A stretch of 64,000 nucleotides of DNA from Staphylococcus argenteus (GTDB taxonomy: Bacteria; Bacillota; Bacilli; Staphylococcales; Staphylococcaceae), in contig NC_016941.1 of NCBI RefSeq assembly GCF_000236925.1, forward strand, positions 1,798,001 to 1,862,000, written 5' to 3'. This document shows positions 18,982 to 29,196 of this stretch, piece after piece. The notes under the pieces were generated by a model. It saw only the letters and a program-made list of their open reading frames with translations, did no database searches and had not been told where the DNA came from. Position 1 is the first letter of the stretch. Every line of letters starts with the position of its first letter. The position numbers and the translations under genes are program-made.

Positions 18982-19040
18982 CACATCCCTACATTGTATG
19001 TTAATATAATAGTTAATCACTATTGTTGGAGGCATTAATT

Positions 19041-19298
19041 ATGAAAAAGATATTTTTGGCGATGATTCATTTTTATCAACGTTTCATTTCGCCACTTACT
19101 CCACCAACTTGTCGTTTTTATCCAACATGTTCAGAGTACACTAGAGAAGCGATTCAATACCACGGTGCTTTCAAAGGCCTTTATTTAGGCATCCGTCGTA
19201 TTTTAAAATGTCATCCGCTTCATAAAGGTGGCTTTGACCCTGTTCCTTTAAAAAAAGACAAGTCAACAAGTAAACATTCGCATAAACATCATCATTAA
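19041..19298 (+). CDS. yidD: YidD, membrane protein insertion efficiency factor
   Basis: 85 residues with the hallmark Cys pattern [17 protein letters not shown] and [20 protein letters not shown]. YidD is an amphipathic inner-membrane-associated protein that assists YidC-dependent insertion. The tail is His-rich (KHSHKHHH). ATG 19041 follows GGAGGCATTAATT. Its stop overlaps the convergent menC stop by 4 bases. Confidence 0.93.
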   Translation: MKKIFLAMIHFYQRFISPLTPPTCRFYPTCSEYTREAIQYHGAFKGLYLGIRRILKCHPLHKGGFDPVPLKKDKSTSKHSHKHHH

Positions 19299-20296
19299 TA
19301 TGGTTTTAATTGAGTAATATCTACCCTAGGGGGACGAAATTCGAGTCGTCCCTCTTTTAATATGCCTGAATGTTCAACTACATCTTGTTCAAAATAATAA
19401 CCTGCTGGTGTAACATCTCCTGGATAATCACCTTTGCGAGCAATCATCGCTGTAAAATAACGGCTCAAACCATATTCGTACATGCCACCAATCACTACCT
19501 TCACACCGTACTTTTTCAAAGTATCCATTGCCGTTTGCACCCTATCAATGCCACCAAGTCGAAATGGTTTTAATACGACAACATCCACATCATATAGTTC
19601 TATCAAATTAAGAATGGACGACAGTGACGTCGCCTTTTCATCAAGGGCTATTGGAGGTATTGTTCCATCCACTACATCATCAAGCATTGAAATTTCTTTA
19701 AATGGCTCTTCGATATAAAGAACTTGTTCACGCGCTAATAACTTTAACTCTGTCATATCTTGACGGGTCAATGACTCATTTGCATCTACAACTAATTGAA
19801 AGTGAAAGTCTAATTCCCGTAACGTTTTAATTTGATCCATGATTTGAGGCGTCCACTTTAACTTAATTCTGGCAGGCTTTGTTGTTTTCAAGGCCGCTAG
19901 TTGTTTATTTGATAAGCCACTCGCTGTCGCTCCATATGCTACTGAAAATGAAGGTAATGTGTGAAACATTTGATACAATGCCATCACTATAGTTGCTCTT
20001 GCAGCAGGTGTATCTTCCAAAGGTGCCAATAATTCAAGTGCCGCTTCATACGATTCGAATGATTTATTTTTAATACCTATAAACCATTGTTGAAGTGCTT
20101 CTTTTACTGAATCAATCGTTTCAAAATTATACCAATCTGTTGGAAAAGCATTACATTCACCGAAATATGAATAGCCTTTATCATCAATTATCTCAATAAA
20201 CAAACAATCACGATGCGTTAAAGTGACTTTCGGCGTTACAATTTGCGACTTAAACGGTTCACTAAATTTATAAAAATGCAAAGCCGTCAATTTCAC
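19295..20296 (-). CDS. menC: MenC, o-succinylbenzoate synthase
   Basis: 333 residues of the enolase superfamily. The catalytic lysine region IKLKWTP, the metal ligands in [15 protein letters not shown] and ALDEKA, and the second lysine [11 protein letters not shown] are all present. It dehydrates SHCHC to o-succinylbenzoate in menaquinone synthesis. The start is GTG 20296 with GAGGGTGATCTA upstream, only 4 bases after menE, so menE-menC is an operon. Confidence 0.94.
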   Translation of the reverse strand: MKLTALHFYKFSEPFKSQIVTPKVTLTHRDCLFIEIIDDKGYSYFGECNAFPTDWYNFETIDSVKEALQQWFIGIKNKSFESYEAALELLAPLEDTPAARATIVMALYQMFHTLPSFSVAYGATASGLSNKQLAALKTTKPARIKLKWTPQIMDQIKTLRELDFHFQLVVDANESLTRQDMTELKLLAREQVLYIEEPFKEISMLDDVVDGTIPPIALDEKATSLSSILNLIELYDVDVVVLKPFRLGGIDRVQTAMDTLKKYGVKVVIGGMYEYGLSRYFTAMIARKGDYPGDVTPAGYYFEQDVVEHSGILKEGRLEFRPPRVDITQLKPY

Positions 20297-20300
20297 TAGA

Positions 20301-21779
20301 TCACCCTCTATTCAACTTATTTCTTTGTAATTTACCAGTCGATGTATATGGCAACGTATCAACCTTTTCAAAGTATTTTGGAACTTTATATTTCGCTAAA
20401 TGCTGCGATAAATATGCAATCAATGGTGACTCAGCAATGTCATTTTCACTTATATAATATAATTTGGGCACTTGTCCCCATGTATCATCAGGATGCCCTA
20501 CACATACTGCGTCACTGATACCTGGAAATTGTTTCGCTACAGTTTCAATTTGATATGGATAAATATTTTCACCGCCACTAATAATTAAATCTTTACGACG
20601 ATCATAAATCATGACAAAACCTTCATGATCAATTTCTGCAATGTCACCTGTATTAAAATAACCATTTTCAAACGTATCTGTTAAATCTGTTGGATACAAA
20701 TATCCATTCATCACATTGTCACCTTTAATTAATAATTCTCCATGACCTTCTTTATTTGGATTTTTAATTTTTACATCAACATTGGCACTTGGCATGCCAA
20801 CGGTATCAGGACGTTCATGCAACATTTGTGGTGTCGCAGTTAAAAATTGCGAACATGTCTCCGTCATACCAAATGAATTATAAATTGGCAGGTTATATTG
20901 TAATGCCGTCTCTATCATAGTGGCAGATAATTTAGCACCGCCGAGTAATATTTTTTGTAAATCATAAGGTTCATGTAAACCTTGTTGGATAAGCCAGTTC
21001 AATGTTTGTGGCACAAGCGAAATGTGCGTTATGCATTCATTTTTAATCATTTTTAAAATTTGTTCGGCATTGAATTTATCAACAATGCGCACCGTAAATC
21101 CTTCAATAACAGCTCTTAACAGTACACTGAGACCTGAAATATGGTAAATGGGCAATACAGATAGCCATATTGTGTCATGATCAAATCCCAAACTTTCTTT
21201 ACATCCGATTGCACTGGCATAATGATTACGAAACGTTTGTGGCACCGCTTTTTGAGGGCCAGTTGTCCCTGATGTAAACATGATTGATGCAATAGCATCA
21301 AGCTCAAATGATGTATTTAATATGTTGGACGGCAAATCTTTCAGAATGACTGTTTCGTTCGATCTATCATTTTGGATATCCATTGTGTTATCCAACAAAC
21401 CGTTCATTGTAATATCCGTTCCAGGGAATTCAATATCATCCAACGATACAATTTGAAATCCTTCCAAATTCAATGGCAAGGTACAAAAAATCAATTTCAC
21501 ATCAATCGACCTCATCTGATTCGTCATCTCATTTGGCGTCAATCTTGTATTAATCATCGCAATTTCAATATTCGCTAACCAACATGCATGAATTAAAATG
21601 ACAGATTGAATCGAATTATCTATGTATAGTCCTACACGCGATTGTTGATAAGTTCTAAGTTTGTTAGCCACATGATACGCCTTAAGATATAAATCTCGAT
21701 AGGTGTAGGAAACTTGACCATCAGTAATTGCAATATGTTGGCCATTTTGTTTTGCTTGTTTATATAACCCAAAATCCAT
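20301..21779 (-). CDS. menE: MenE, o-succinylbenzoate-CoA ligase
   Basis: 492 residues of the ANL adenylate-forming family. The phosphate-binding loop [17 protein letters not shown], the A5 motif [11 protein letters not shown], the A7 aspartate [11 protein letters not shown] and the C-terminal lysine in [10 protein letters not shown] are all there. It activates OSB to OSB-CoA for MenB. GGGGGAATAGAGT precedes ATG 21779. About 10-12% different from the S. aureus MenE I recall. Confidence 0.95.
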   Translation of the reverse strand: MDFGLYKQAKQNGQHIAITDGQVSYTYRDLYLKAYHVANKLRTYQQSRVGLYIDNSIQSVILIHACWLANIEIAMINTRLTPNEMTNQMRSIDVKLIFCTLPLNLEGFQIVSLDDIEFPGTDITMNGLLDNTMDIQNDRSNETVILKDLPSNILNTSFELDAIASIMFTSGTTGPQKAVPQTFRNHYASAIGCKESLGFDHDTIWLSVLPIYHISGLSVLLRAVIEGFTVRIVDKFNAEQILKMIKNECITHISLVPQTLNWLIQQGLHEPYDLQKILLGGAKLSATMIETALQYNLPIYNSFGMTETCSQFLTATPQMLHERPDTVGMPSANVDVKIKNPNKEGHGELLIKGDNVMNGYLYPTDLTDTFENGYFNTGDIAEIDHEGFVMIYDRRKDLIISGGENIYPYQIETVAKQFPGISDAVCVGHPDDTWGQVPKLYYISENDIAESPLIAYLSQHLAKYKVPKYFEKVDTLPYTSTGKLQRNKLNRG

Positions 21780-21859
21780 ACTCTATTCCCCCATATTCAT
21801 CTACATTTTAATTATAACGATTTTATGACATTCTAGCAGGCGTTATGTTTAAAAATGTA

Positions 21860-21938
21860 AAAAAGCAGACAAATGATTTCACTGATATGATTTATTTCTT
21901 ATCTGATTCATATCATAAAATACTTTGTCTACTTATAT
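21860..21938 (-). terminator. Terminator of the lipoprotein gene upstream of menE
   Basis: On the minus strand AGTAGACAAA and TTTGTCTGCT close a long inner-paired structure and are followed by TTTTTT. Confidence 0.6.
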
Positions 21939-21941
21939 CAT

Positions 21942-22421
21942 TTATGATTTTTTAATTTTTAATGTAATTCTATCATTTTGATGTGGTGATTTAGCAATTG
22001 AAGCCAAATCATCTACATCATTAATAGATTTCTGATCAATATTCTGTAACGCACTTAAATGAAAAACCTCGTCATCTAAATTTTCAATGAGATATACATA
22101 ATATGTGTTCTTTTCTTTTTTATATTTCTTCGTTTCCCAAAATTCCGGTTTACAAGATAAAATTTCATTTGGTATGTATTCAATAAATAAATAACGTTTG
22201 CTTCCAACTTTGTTAATAAAATACTTTGCAGTACCCTTTTCCAAACCTTTAACTTGTGCATAATCTGGCGAAAAATAAACACTACCTATATTCTTATTGT
22301 GTTGTTGTATATCAAAATGTTGCCCTTCTATTTTATTATTCGTGCCACAGCTACTTAATATGATTACAACACCTAATATTAAACAAACTTTCATCCACTT
22401 ATGTTTTAAATATTTCTTCAA
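21942..22421 (-). CDS. Small lipoprotein of unknown function
   Basis: About 159 residues. The N-terminus is basic, followed by a hydrophobic stretch and the lipobox ILSSC-GTNN, so it is cleaved and lipid-anchored outside the membrane. The mature part is lysine-rich and soluble. TTG 22421 follows AGAGGTG with six bases of spacing. No family recognised; it resembles the short lipoproteins common in staphylococcal genomes. Confidence 0.75.
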   Translation of the reverse strand: MKKYLKHKWMKVCLILGVVIILSSCGTNNKIEGQHFDIQQHNKNIGSVYFSPDYAQVKGLEKGTAKYFINKVGSKRYLFIEYIPNEILSCKPEFWETKKYKKEKNTYYVYLIENLDDEVFHLSALQNIDQKSINDVDDLASIAKSPHQNDRITLKIKKS

Positions 22422-22731
22422 AAACAACACCTCTAAATTTAAATACAACATATTATATCAAAATTAATTTATGTTTTTGTTAAATATTTTTGTCATGCAT
22501 GTGTCAATTTGCATGATGATACAATTTTAGAATTTTAAAATTAACATTCCTGCAATCCAAAATTAATTTTAAAGTTTTGAAAAAAATTAAAGTATTCTCA
22601 CTACTAATTTGGTAAAATATGATTATGTGATATAGTGAAAGCGTTTTACATATTAGCAACTCCCTCTTAAAAACACCCAGGTTTTACAGCAATTCATGAA
22701 ATTAACATATAAATATAGAGGAGATTAACTA

Positions 22732-23322
22732 TTGAATACTGAAAACAACAAGACTCAAAACCAAACTGATAAAAGTTCTGAAAGACGTGGCATGTTAAAA
22801 GGATGTGGTGGCTGCCTTATTTCTTTAATTTTATTAATTATCTTAATATCATCATGTTCAATGCTTATAGGTAACAATGACGATTCATCATCTAATAAAT
22901 CGTCAAAGACAGAAACAAGCAGCAAAGACAAAAATAAGAAAGAAGATAAATCGCAATCCGATAAAAATACTGACAAAGATAAACAAGAAACAGACACAAC
23001 AGTTACAAAGGAAAATTCAGAATCTCATCAACATGACAGTACACAATCTACACCTCAAGAGAAATCATCAAATGAAGAAACTAATACAAATGATGACGAC
23101 CCACAAATGAACCTTAATGACAATCATAAGTCAAAACAAAATCAACAACCTACACAACCTAAGACTTCACCTGAACCAGAAACGAATACACAACAGTCAT
23201 TTTCAAATTGTACGGAACTAAGAAAAGTTTATCCTAATGGTGTAAATGCAGGTCATCCAGCCTATCGACCTCATCTTGATAGAGATAAAGACCAACGTGC
23301 ATGTGAACCAGGTAAAGGTTAA
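22732..23322 (+). CDS. Membrane-anchored excalibur-domain protein
   Basis: 196 residues from TTG 22732 (GAGGAGATTAACTA upstream). The short N-terminus has KGCGGCL before a TM segment (~28-46), then a ~100-residue Lys/Asp/Gln/Ser/Thr-rich linker and a C-terminal excalibur calcium-binding domain (CTELRKVYPNGV, then HLDRDKDQRACEPG). The domain faces outward. A cre-like TGAAAGCGTTTTACA lies at 22636. The KGCGGCL motif is shared with the next gene, suggesting related membrane insertion. Confidence 0.85.
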   Translation: MNTENNKTQNQTDKSSERRGMLKGCGGCLISLILLIILISSCSMLIGNNDDSSSNKSSKTETSSKDKNKKEDKSQSDKNTDKDKQETDTTVTKENSESHQHDSTQSTPQEKSSNEETNTNDDDPQMNLNDNHKSKQNQQPTQPKTSPEPETNTQQSFSNCTELRKVYPNGVNAGHPAYRPHLDRDKDQRACEPGKG

Positions 23323-23404
23323 GCAACAAACGATAGACATTATTCAAATTGTATTTAGCTTGATACACAAATCACATAGTTTAAAATGAGGGAGATTTTT
23401 AGGA

Positions 23405-24400
23405 ATGAGTAATCAATTTAAAAGCGAAGAAGAAAAAAGGCAATGGGAACAATTCCAAGCCTTTCAAAAGCATCAAAACCAGCAAAATCAACAATTTAGA
23501 CAGAAGAAATCTAGAAAAGGATGGTTCTGGGGTTGTGGTGGCTGTCTAGTACTATTTATTTTAATAATTATCGGTATTTCTGCATGCACAGCCGGTATCA
23601 CTGGTAACCTTGGTGGAAATAATTCTAAGGAAACGAACAAAACCCATAAAATTGGTGAGACTGTAAAAAATGGTGATCTTGAAGTCACAGTTAATTCAGT
23701 TGAAACTATGAAATCAGTTGGACCCTCTATCGCACCAACAAATGCCAAAGGTACATTTGTCGTTGCTGATGTTACGATTAAAAATAAAGGTAAAGAAGCA
23801 TTAACAATTGATAGTTCAATGTTTAAATTAAAAACTGGTGATAAAACATTTGAAGCAGATAATACAGGTTCAATGTCTGCTAACCAAAATGACAACGGTA
23901 GTATAGAAAATTCATTTTTCTTACAACGTATAAATCCAGATAGCACTGCTCAAGGTAAAATTGTTTTCGATGTGTCAGAAAACATAGCCAACGCAAAAGA
24001 TAAAAAATTAGAAGTTATTTCTAGTTTATTTAGTGTCAAGAAGATTACATTTGATTTATCCGATGCTAAAAAAACATCAAAAGCTAAAAAAGAAAACAAC
24101 GATGAGGACGTTGCTACTGCAAGTTCAAATAACGATAATGTAAATTATGAAGCTTCGGCTACTACACCTTCTACACCATCTAGTGCGAATAATGATTCTG
24201 AAGAAAATGAACAGTCTAGTAAAGATGAGGATAAACAGGATGCGTCTCAGAGTGATAAATCTAGTGTAGAAAAAAGTGAATCTAAATCGGAACCTGCTAC
24301 TGCAGAATCAGCACCTCAAAGCAAACCTGTTACAAGTGAAGCACCACCTAGTCAAAATAATCACAATGAAGATAGTATGTACGATGCTACAACAGAATAA
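23405..24400 (+). CDS. Membrane-anchored DUF4352-like surface protein
   Basis: 331 residues: Gln-rich cytosolic head, GWFWGCGGCL then a TM segment (~40-63), an Ig-like beta domain (about 75-215: VKNGDLEVTVNSVE, FVVADVTIKNKGKEAL, GKIVFDVSE) typical of DUF4352, and a low-complexity Ser/Glu/Lys tail. Probably a cell-surface protein. It shares the GCGGCL pre-TM motif with the upstream gene. RBS GGGAG precedes ATG 23405. Confidence 0.8.
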   Translation: MSNQFKSEEEKRQWEQFQAFQKHQNQQNQQFRQKKSRKGWFWGCGGCLVLFILIIIGISACTAGITGNLGGNNSKETNKTHKIGETVKNGDLEVTVNSVETMKSVGPSIAPTNAKGTFVVADVTIKNKGKEALTIDSSMFKLKTGDKTFEADNTGSMSANQNDNGSIENSFFLQRINPDSTAQGKIVFDVSENIANAKDKKLEVISSLFSVKKITFDLSDAKKTSKAKKENNDEDVATASSNNDNVNYEASATTPSTPSSANNDSEENEQSSKDEDKQDASQSDKSSVEKSESKSEPATAESAPQSKPVTSEAPPSQNNHNEDSMYDATTE

Positions 24401-24405
24401 ATTTT

Positions 24406-24434
24406 CAGGGTAGCTCGTCTACCCTTCTTTTACG
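24406..24434 (+). terminator. Terminator of the DUF4352-like gene
   Basis: AGGGTAG-CTCGT-CTACCCTT stem followed by CTTTT. The same hairpin occurs near 42463 and 44983. Confidence 0.75.
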
Positions 24435-24475
24435 GAAAAATTAAATATACATAGCAATTTAAGGAGAAGAAATAA

Positions 24476-25102
24476 ATGAAATTCAAAGCTATCGTAGCAA
24501 TCGCATTATCATTATCACTATTAACTGCCTGTGGTGGTAATCAACATAAGGAAAATAGTGATAAATCAAATGATACTTCTAAAAAAACTAAACAAACTAA
24601 CAACAATATGCAGTCAAATACAGATAATCAAATTTCACCACAACAAGCTGAAGATATCGTTCGAAACGATTACAAAGCGAGAGGCGTTAATGAATATCAA
24701 ACTTTAAATTTTAAAACAAATCTAGAACGAAGTAATGAACATGAATACTATGTTGAACATCTTGTCCGAGATGCCGTTGGCACACCTTTAAAGCGTTGCG
24801 CTATTGTTAATCGACACAATGGTACGATCATTAATATTTTTGATGATATGTCAGAAAAAGATAAAGAAGAATTTGAAGCATATAAAAAGAGAAGCCCTAA
24901 ATACAATCCAGGTATGAACAATCATGATGAAACGGATAATGAGTCAGAAGACATTCAACATCATGACAATGACAATAACAAAGCCATTCAAAATGACATA
25001 CCAGATCAAAAAATCGATGAAAAAAACGATAAAAATGCTGTTAATAAAGAAGAACAACACGATAATGGGACAAATAATTCAGCAGAAACTAAAGTTAAAT
25101 AA
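24476..25102 (+). CDS. Conserved staphylococcal lipoprotein
   Basis: 208 residues with lipobox LLTACGGN (Cys19). After a Ser/Thr/Lys linker, a conserved core (residues ~55-130: QAEDIVRNDYKARG, EHEYYVEHLVRDAVG, CAIVNRHNGTIINIFDDM) resembles a small cystatin/PepSY-like alpha-beta fold, then a highly charged tail. I recall a near-identical lipoprotein next to the island in S. aureus. AAGGAGAAG precedes ATG 24476. Function unknown. Confidence 0.85.
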   Translation: MKFKAIVAIALSLSLLTACGGNQHKENSDKSNDTSKKTKQTNNNMQSNTDNQISPQQAEDIVRNDYKARGVNEYQTLNFKTNLERSNEHEYYVEHLVRDAVGTPLKRCAIVNRHNGTIINIFDDMSEKDKEEFEAYKKRSPKYNPGMNNHDETDNESEDIQHHDNDNNKAIQNDIPDQKIDEKNDKNAVNKEEQHDNGTNNSAETKVK

Positions 25103-25142
25103 TGGGATACTTTAATTAATAGTAATTTTTAGGAGAACCACT

Positions 25143-25484
25143 ATGATAACATTTGAAAATATACAACAACTTGAAAATTACACCTTAATGACTATGCATG
25201 GTCTTTTTAATCAACTTAAACTCGGCATTATTTCAATCGACAATGCAGAGCATACGCTCTTTACACCTTATATGATAGAAACACTCTCTTACCTAGGTGT
25301 GAAACCCGACATTATCGATTTAATTCACAAAGGGACTGAGTTAGAAGACTTTGCAGCATTTAAGTTATCAATTGATGATACAGTTACAGTCTGTTTACAA
25401 AGAACTGAAGAACTATTAAAACAATACAAAAATGTTGAATTCAATGACAAAATATTAATCAATTGGTGCATTATGCAAAAGTAA
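25143..25484 (+). CDS. Small cytosolic protein, possibly DUF3969
   Basis: 113 acidic residues with no signal or TM. AGGAGAACCACT precedes ATG 25143. I associate the sequence with the staphylococcal DUF3969 group, from memory only. Function unknown. It lies 40 bp after the lipoprotein gene and could share its transcript. Confidence 0.65.
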   Translation: MITFENIQQLENYTLMTMHGLFNQLKLGIISIDNAEHTLFTPYMIETLSYLGVKPDIIDLIHKGTELEDFAAFKLSIDDTVTVCLQRTEELLKQYKNVEFNDKILINWCIMQK

Positions 25485-25584
25485 TAGACATATAAAAGTC
25501 GAACGTAACTAAGTGGATATTGATTTTATTCTTTCTAAATTACAAGTATTTCATTTTATAAAGTTTGAAAAGAGGTATATTGAA

Positions 25585-26157
25585 ATGGAGAAAAACGAAT
25601 ATACAGCTAAATATAATGAATATAGTCAATTATTAGACGCTACTTACTCGCAAGCTGTAACATACCTTTTAAATAAATATGGCGCTGTAACCGATGACTA
25701 TTATAAGGAAAAATCATACACGCGATTTTTAAATGGAGAAATCAAAAGTATTTCAAAAGGAAAATACACTAGAGCTAACGAAGGATTATATTGCCATCAC
25801 ATAAGCGAGGACAAATTCCAAAATCTATCTGACCTAAGATTCATTTCCGAATTTAAGTACTCATACGACTATCAAAAGAAAGAAAACTTAGTTTACTGCG
25901 ATTTAATCGAGCATTTAATTTTACATGCAATTATTACAAAAGAATCCGATGGCCAATTTGGCGTGGCTGGATTATGTCAAATGATCAAACCAACAGTCAT
26001 TGATTGGTACATTGACGAATATAATCCAAAACCAGCATGGATGCAAGCCACCAAAGCACGTGCCTATTTGCCTGGAATATTAGTAGAGAAATTACTCATT
26101 AAAATTGACGATATGTTAAAAGGAATTGAAATATATGATTTCCTTGAGTCGCGATAA
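25585..26157 (+). CDS. Uncharacterised protein with an HNH-like His pattern
   Basis: About 190 residues from ATG 25585 (AGAGGTATATTGAA upstream). The middle has YCHHISEDK followed ~35 residues later by ENLVYCDLIEHLILHAII. The HHI...N...EHLxLH arrangement resembles the His-Me (HNH) finger core of phage and island nucleases. That is a motif resemblance only. No signal peptide. It borders the accessory region, which fits a mobile origin. Confidence 0.6.
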   Translation: MEKNEYTAKYNEYSQLLDATYSQAVTYLLNKYGAVTDDYYKEKSYTRFLNGEIKSISKGKYTRANEGLYCHHISEDKFQNLSDLRFISEFKYSYDYQKKENLVYCDLIEHLILHAIITKESDGQFGVAGLCQMIKPTVIDWYIDEYNPKPAWMQATKARAYLPGILVEKLLIKIDDMLKGIEIYDFLESR

Positions 26158-26354
26158 ATGATTAATGGAGATTTATTTTTTGCAGTTGAGATTTTGTTAT
26201 AGATGGTTAAACCTGTAATTAAATATATTTTATAAGAATAGACCACTCATACCAATCTATAAAAGGACAATGTTTATAAATGAGTTTGCCTGGTCTTGAA
26301 TTGTATTAGTTTTCTTTTGGTTTTAATAAATCGACTAGATTATCACAATATTTA

Positions 26355-26924
26355 TCAAATATGTATTCCTAAATTATACAGCCTTAATCCAGCGGCTATT
26401 TTCGAAACTTCCAATTTAGATGATATAAGATTTAATAGTTTGTTTCGTTCTTTTTCAGATAAACCAGAATTTAAATTGATATTATTGACTTCATAAAAAT
26501 TATAAACTAATGCCTCTATTTGCTTTTTAGGCATAAGTAAGTCGACTGAAAACTGATTTACGTCGCTTTCATAAATCATTTCATGTAAATTCTTTAGACT
26601 ATTATCGTTACTATCTTTATATTTGTATAAAAAACGGCCAAGTTCACGAGCTATTGCAAATCTAGTATTATTAATTGAGTAATTATTATTGATATAAATC
26701 GTTCTTCCACTTAAATAACCCGAAGTATTACCCTCCATTTTAATATATTTAACTTTTAAATTAAGTTGAAATAATAGCTTGTCTATGTCAATAGCAAAAT
26801 ATTCAGAAGTAATAAACAGTTGATCCATTTTGTCCTTAACTAATAACTGAATTAATTGAACTATTTCTGGTTCTAAAATATCTTCATAATGAACTTTCTC
26901 AATAACTTTCAATTGATTCCCCAC
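26355..26924 (-). CDS. ImmA/IrrE-like protein with a degenerate zinc site
   Basis: About 189 residues. The fold signature of ImmA/IrrE metallopeptidases is visible: YLSGRTIYINNNYSINNTRF, then the active-site helix and NQFSVDLLMPKKQI. The HExxH motif is replaced by AIARELGRFLYK, so both zinc-ligand histidines are Arg while Glu is kept. It is probably a pseudo-protease, perhaps a regulator or toxin partner. The start could be GTG 26924 or TTG 26912; the ribosome-binding site is weak. No cognate XRE repressor gene is adjacent. Confidence 0.65.
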   Translation of the reverse strand: MGNQLKVIEKVHYEDILEPEIVQLIQLLVKDKMDQLFITSEYFAIDIDKLLFQLNLKVKYIKMEGNTSGYLSGRTIYINNNYSINNTRFAIARELGRFLYKYKDSNDNSLKNLHEMIYESDVNQFSVDLLMPKKQIEALVYNFYEVNNINLNSGLSEKERNKLLNLISSKLEVSKIAAGLRLYNLGIHI

Positions 26925-27095
26925 CCTAACTAAAAAATTAACCTACATCATTTAATAAATTTATAACTATAGGTGCAAACATTATTAAAATAAAACCCCT
27001 TCACTACTATATGTAACGAAGGGACATGAATTCAAAATAAAATACCTTTTTTATAAATTTATTATAATATTTTTCATTATACTGTACAACCGAAT

Positions 27096-27281
27096 CTAAT
27101 CCAACGATCCCGAATAGAAGAACAACGGTGGCTCGGCTTCATATTCATTTTTGTCCAAGTGTTCTTTTTCAATTATTTGATTGACGGTTTTCCAATTTTT
27201 TACTTCTTGCTCTTTTAAAAAATGGCTATGAAAAATTCTATCCCCATAGATTTCTTCATAGCCAATGCTAATTTGTTTCAT
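27096..27281 (-). pseudogene. 3' fragment of a DUF1433 immunity gene
   Basis: The 61-residue frame matches the C-terminal third of the complete DUF1433 copy at 29751-30203: SIGYEEIYG against SIGYKEEKIG, and IIEKEHLDKNEYEAEPPLFF against IIEKEHLDKSDYEAEPPLFF. The N-terminal membrane anchor and central domain are missing. Its ATG lies one base after the stop of the upstream 58-residue membrane ORF, so it might still be translated by coupling. Confidence 0.7.
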
Positions 27282-27282
27282 G

Positions 27283-27459
27283 TCATTTCTTTAAAATTCC
27301 TAAAAATATATAAACTAAAAGCATAAGTAACACAGCAAAAATTGCCGAATATATAATTATTGAAAAAGCATTGCTTTGCATTGGAACTAAATAATTTAAA
27401 GTACAAAATAATAATAATGCTAAAATTCCAACTTTAAGTGAATATTTTAATCTATCCAT
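27283..27459 (-). CDS. 58-residue two-TM membrane protein
   Basis: An ATG at 27459 with GGTGATTTT just upstream opens 58 codons. Two hydrophobic segments (about 10-25 and 33-55) are separated by VPMQSNAF; the tail is LKK. It begins 10 bp after the secreted glycine-rich protein gene, so the pair is one transcript. The size, topology and location suggest an immunity-type membrane partner for the upstream product, which is inference only. Confidence 0.6.
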   Translation of the reverse strand: MDRLKYSLKVGILALLLFCTLNYLVPMQSNAFSIIIYSAIFAVLLMLLVYIFLGILKK

Positions 27460-27469
27460 AAAATCACCC

Positions 27470-27991
27470 TTACTGATATCCCCATTTTTCTCCTGTCAGA
27501 ACGTATTCCCCGGCTGCATTCTTTTTAGTTTTTAATTTTATATATATTCCCTTACTAGTATCAATATTCGATGCAGCTATAGATCCAAGGAAACCACCAA
27601 CACCTGCGCCAACTAAACCTCCTGTTAGTGCAGAAATAACGCTAATAGCCCCCGCACCTAAAGCAGCTATTGTTTTTGTATATGCAGAAGAAAGATATAA
27701 TGTTGCAGTATCTTTACCTGTTTCTACATATTGAGTTTTACCCGCTCTCAATTGGTCTTCAGCTTTATATTTTTTTATTTCTTCTTTTGTAAATATATCT
27801 TCCAGTTTATAACCTTTTTTCTCAAGTTCATCAAATAAATTTTGGTTACTCAAATATATTACCTTTGCTTGAGAATGGTCTAACTTATCTTCAGCATGAG
27901 CTACATCTGAATTATAAGATAATGAAATTGGACTAACAAATAATACACCAGCAGCTAATAATAAAGATAATTTTTTTGAATACTTATCCAT
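27470..27991 (-). CDS. Secreted protein with glycine-rich hydrophobic core
   Basis: 173 residues from ATG 27991 (AAGAGGGG upstream). A Sec signal peptide (KLSLLLAAGVLFVSPISL...VAHAE) is followed by an alpha-helical charged region (~45-100) and a hydrophobic glycine-zipper stretch GAGAISVISALTGGLVGAGV then GGFLGSIAAS, ending in a basic beta-rich tail with a final GEKWGYQ. The glycine zipper could insert in a membrane. I know no function; a pore-forming or bacteriocin-like role is inference. Confidence 0.7.
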   Translation of the reverse strand: MDKYSKKLSLLLAAGVLFVSPISLSYNSDVAHAEDKLDHSQAKVIYLSNQNLFDELEKKGYKLEDIFTKEEIKKYKAEDQLRAGKTQYVETGKDTATLYLSSAYTKTIAALGAGAISVISALTGGLVGAGVGGFLGSIAASNIDTSKGIYIKLKTKKNAAGEYVLTGEKWGYQ

Positions 27992-28045
27992 AGTAAAAAC
28001 CCCTCTTGTAAAGTTATTCCCTATCAACATCCCTAAACACAATAT

Positions 28046-28539
28046 ATCATAATAATAATTTATCACCAATAATTAAATACATTTCAATCAATATATTTTT
28101 CAAATTTCTAAAATATGCATCTAGTGTCAATAACGCTTCACAAATGTGTATTTTAACTATTTAAGATTGTCGTGTTTTTAGTACTTATTCACTTTTAAAA
28201 TCTTTTTAGTCAGTATGATTCTTCTATAATCTTTAAGATTTTCAAAATTATTTACTAGCTTCCTTGTGAATTGTTGGTTGTGATTTAGAAATTCACGGCA
28301 AAAGTTCAATATAAAATATTGTTTTTAACTTTTAATAACAGTTTGAGCGGTAGCATAAATATATAGATAAATCTAAAAATTACGCCTAATATTTGACATT
28401 TCGTTCTTAATTATTTTCTTATTATATTTGTCATCATCATAAAAAACATTGTTTGTTCTGTAATGATTATTTAAAAATACTCATGTTCCTTAATGTTTTT
28501 GAGGGTGATTACACTTTTTATTAGATTATACAACCGAAT
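28046..28539. other. Decayed coding remnants, no intact gene
   Basis: About 490 bp without an intact gene. On the minus strand two protein-like but broken segments can be read: LNNHYRTNNVFYDDDKYNKK (around 28380-28490) and, at 28178-28309, NFCREFLNHNQQFTRKLVNN continuing to LTKKILKVNKY before a stop. They may belong to one dead gene. I do not recognise it. Confidence 0.35.
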
Positions 28540-28845
28540 CTAATCCAACGATCCCGAAAAGAAGAACAACGGTGGTTCCGCTTCATATTCACTTTTATCT
28601 AAGTTTTCATTTTTTTCAATGTCTACTTTGAAGGGAGTATTTCAGTAAGCATTCACCGGGCTTTTTTGAAACTTTGTTATTTTCATAGACTTATAGTGAT
28701 TCAGGTTATGCTTAAAATACAAATCGATTCGCTTTTCTTGTGTCTCAATATAATGTTCTTTTTTACTTTTGTGAAACGCGTATGCAATAACAATTAGTAC
28801 TATTAATAATGCAACAACTACCACAAATACATATCTCTTTTTCAT
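28540..28845 (-). pseudogene. DUF1433 immunity gene with internal deletion
   Basis: The 5' part from ATG 28845 encodes a TM anchor plus ERIDLYFKHNLNHYKSMKITKF and KSPVNAY, nearly identical to the complete copy at 29751-30203, then hits a stop at 28642. After a deletion of the central part the C-terminal coding sequence resumes (LDKSEYEAEPPLFFFSGSLD) to TAG 28540. The last ~75 bp are ~90% identical to the fragment at 27090-27165. Confidence 0.8.
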
Positions 28846-29057
28846 TTTAACCCCCAAAGTTTAGTATTTATTTCTTATAGATTTTAGATTTCAAAAAACA
28901 ATTCACTTTGACATGCTATCTTTTTTCTATGTTCCGTTTACGCCCCTCATGAAACGTTGTTTCAAAATACTTTTAAAAATTATTTGCTTGACATAATTAT
29001 AAATACATAAAATAACGCTGTTATATATGGCGGTTATAAAATGTAGGAAAATGGCGA

Positions 29058-29196
29058 AATGAAAATGCTGTATTTCCTAACGTCAAAGGTGTTAAATCAT
29101 ACTCGCGTATAATTTCACTTCTTGGCTTACCATTTTCATATAATCTAACCATTTATAACTTAAACTCTGAACTAAATGTTCTTCTTTCTTAAATTA
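29058..29196 (-). pseudogene. IS3-family orfA remnant
   Basis: The minus strand reads RRTFSSEFKL, a stop, then MVRLYENGKPRSEIIREYDL and TPLTLG. This matches the helix-turn-helix start of IS3-family (IS150-like) OrfA transposases of staphylococci. No orfB or terminal repeats are left. Confidence 0.75.

Noticed and set aside
22636..22650. TGAAAGCGTTTTACA as a cre site for the excalibur gene
   Set aside because: One base too long against the consensus; kept only as cre-like in the gene entry.
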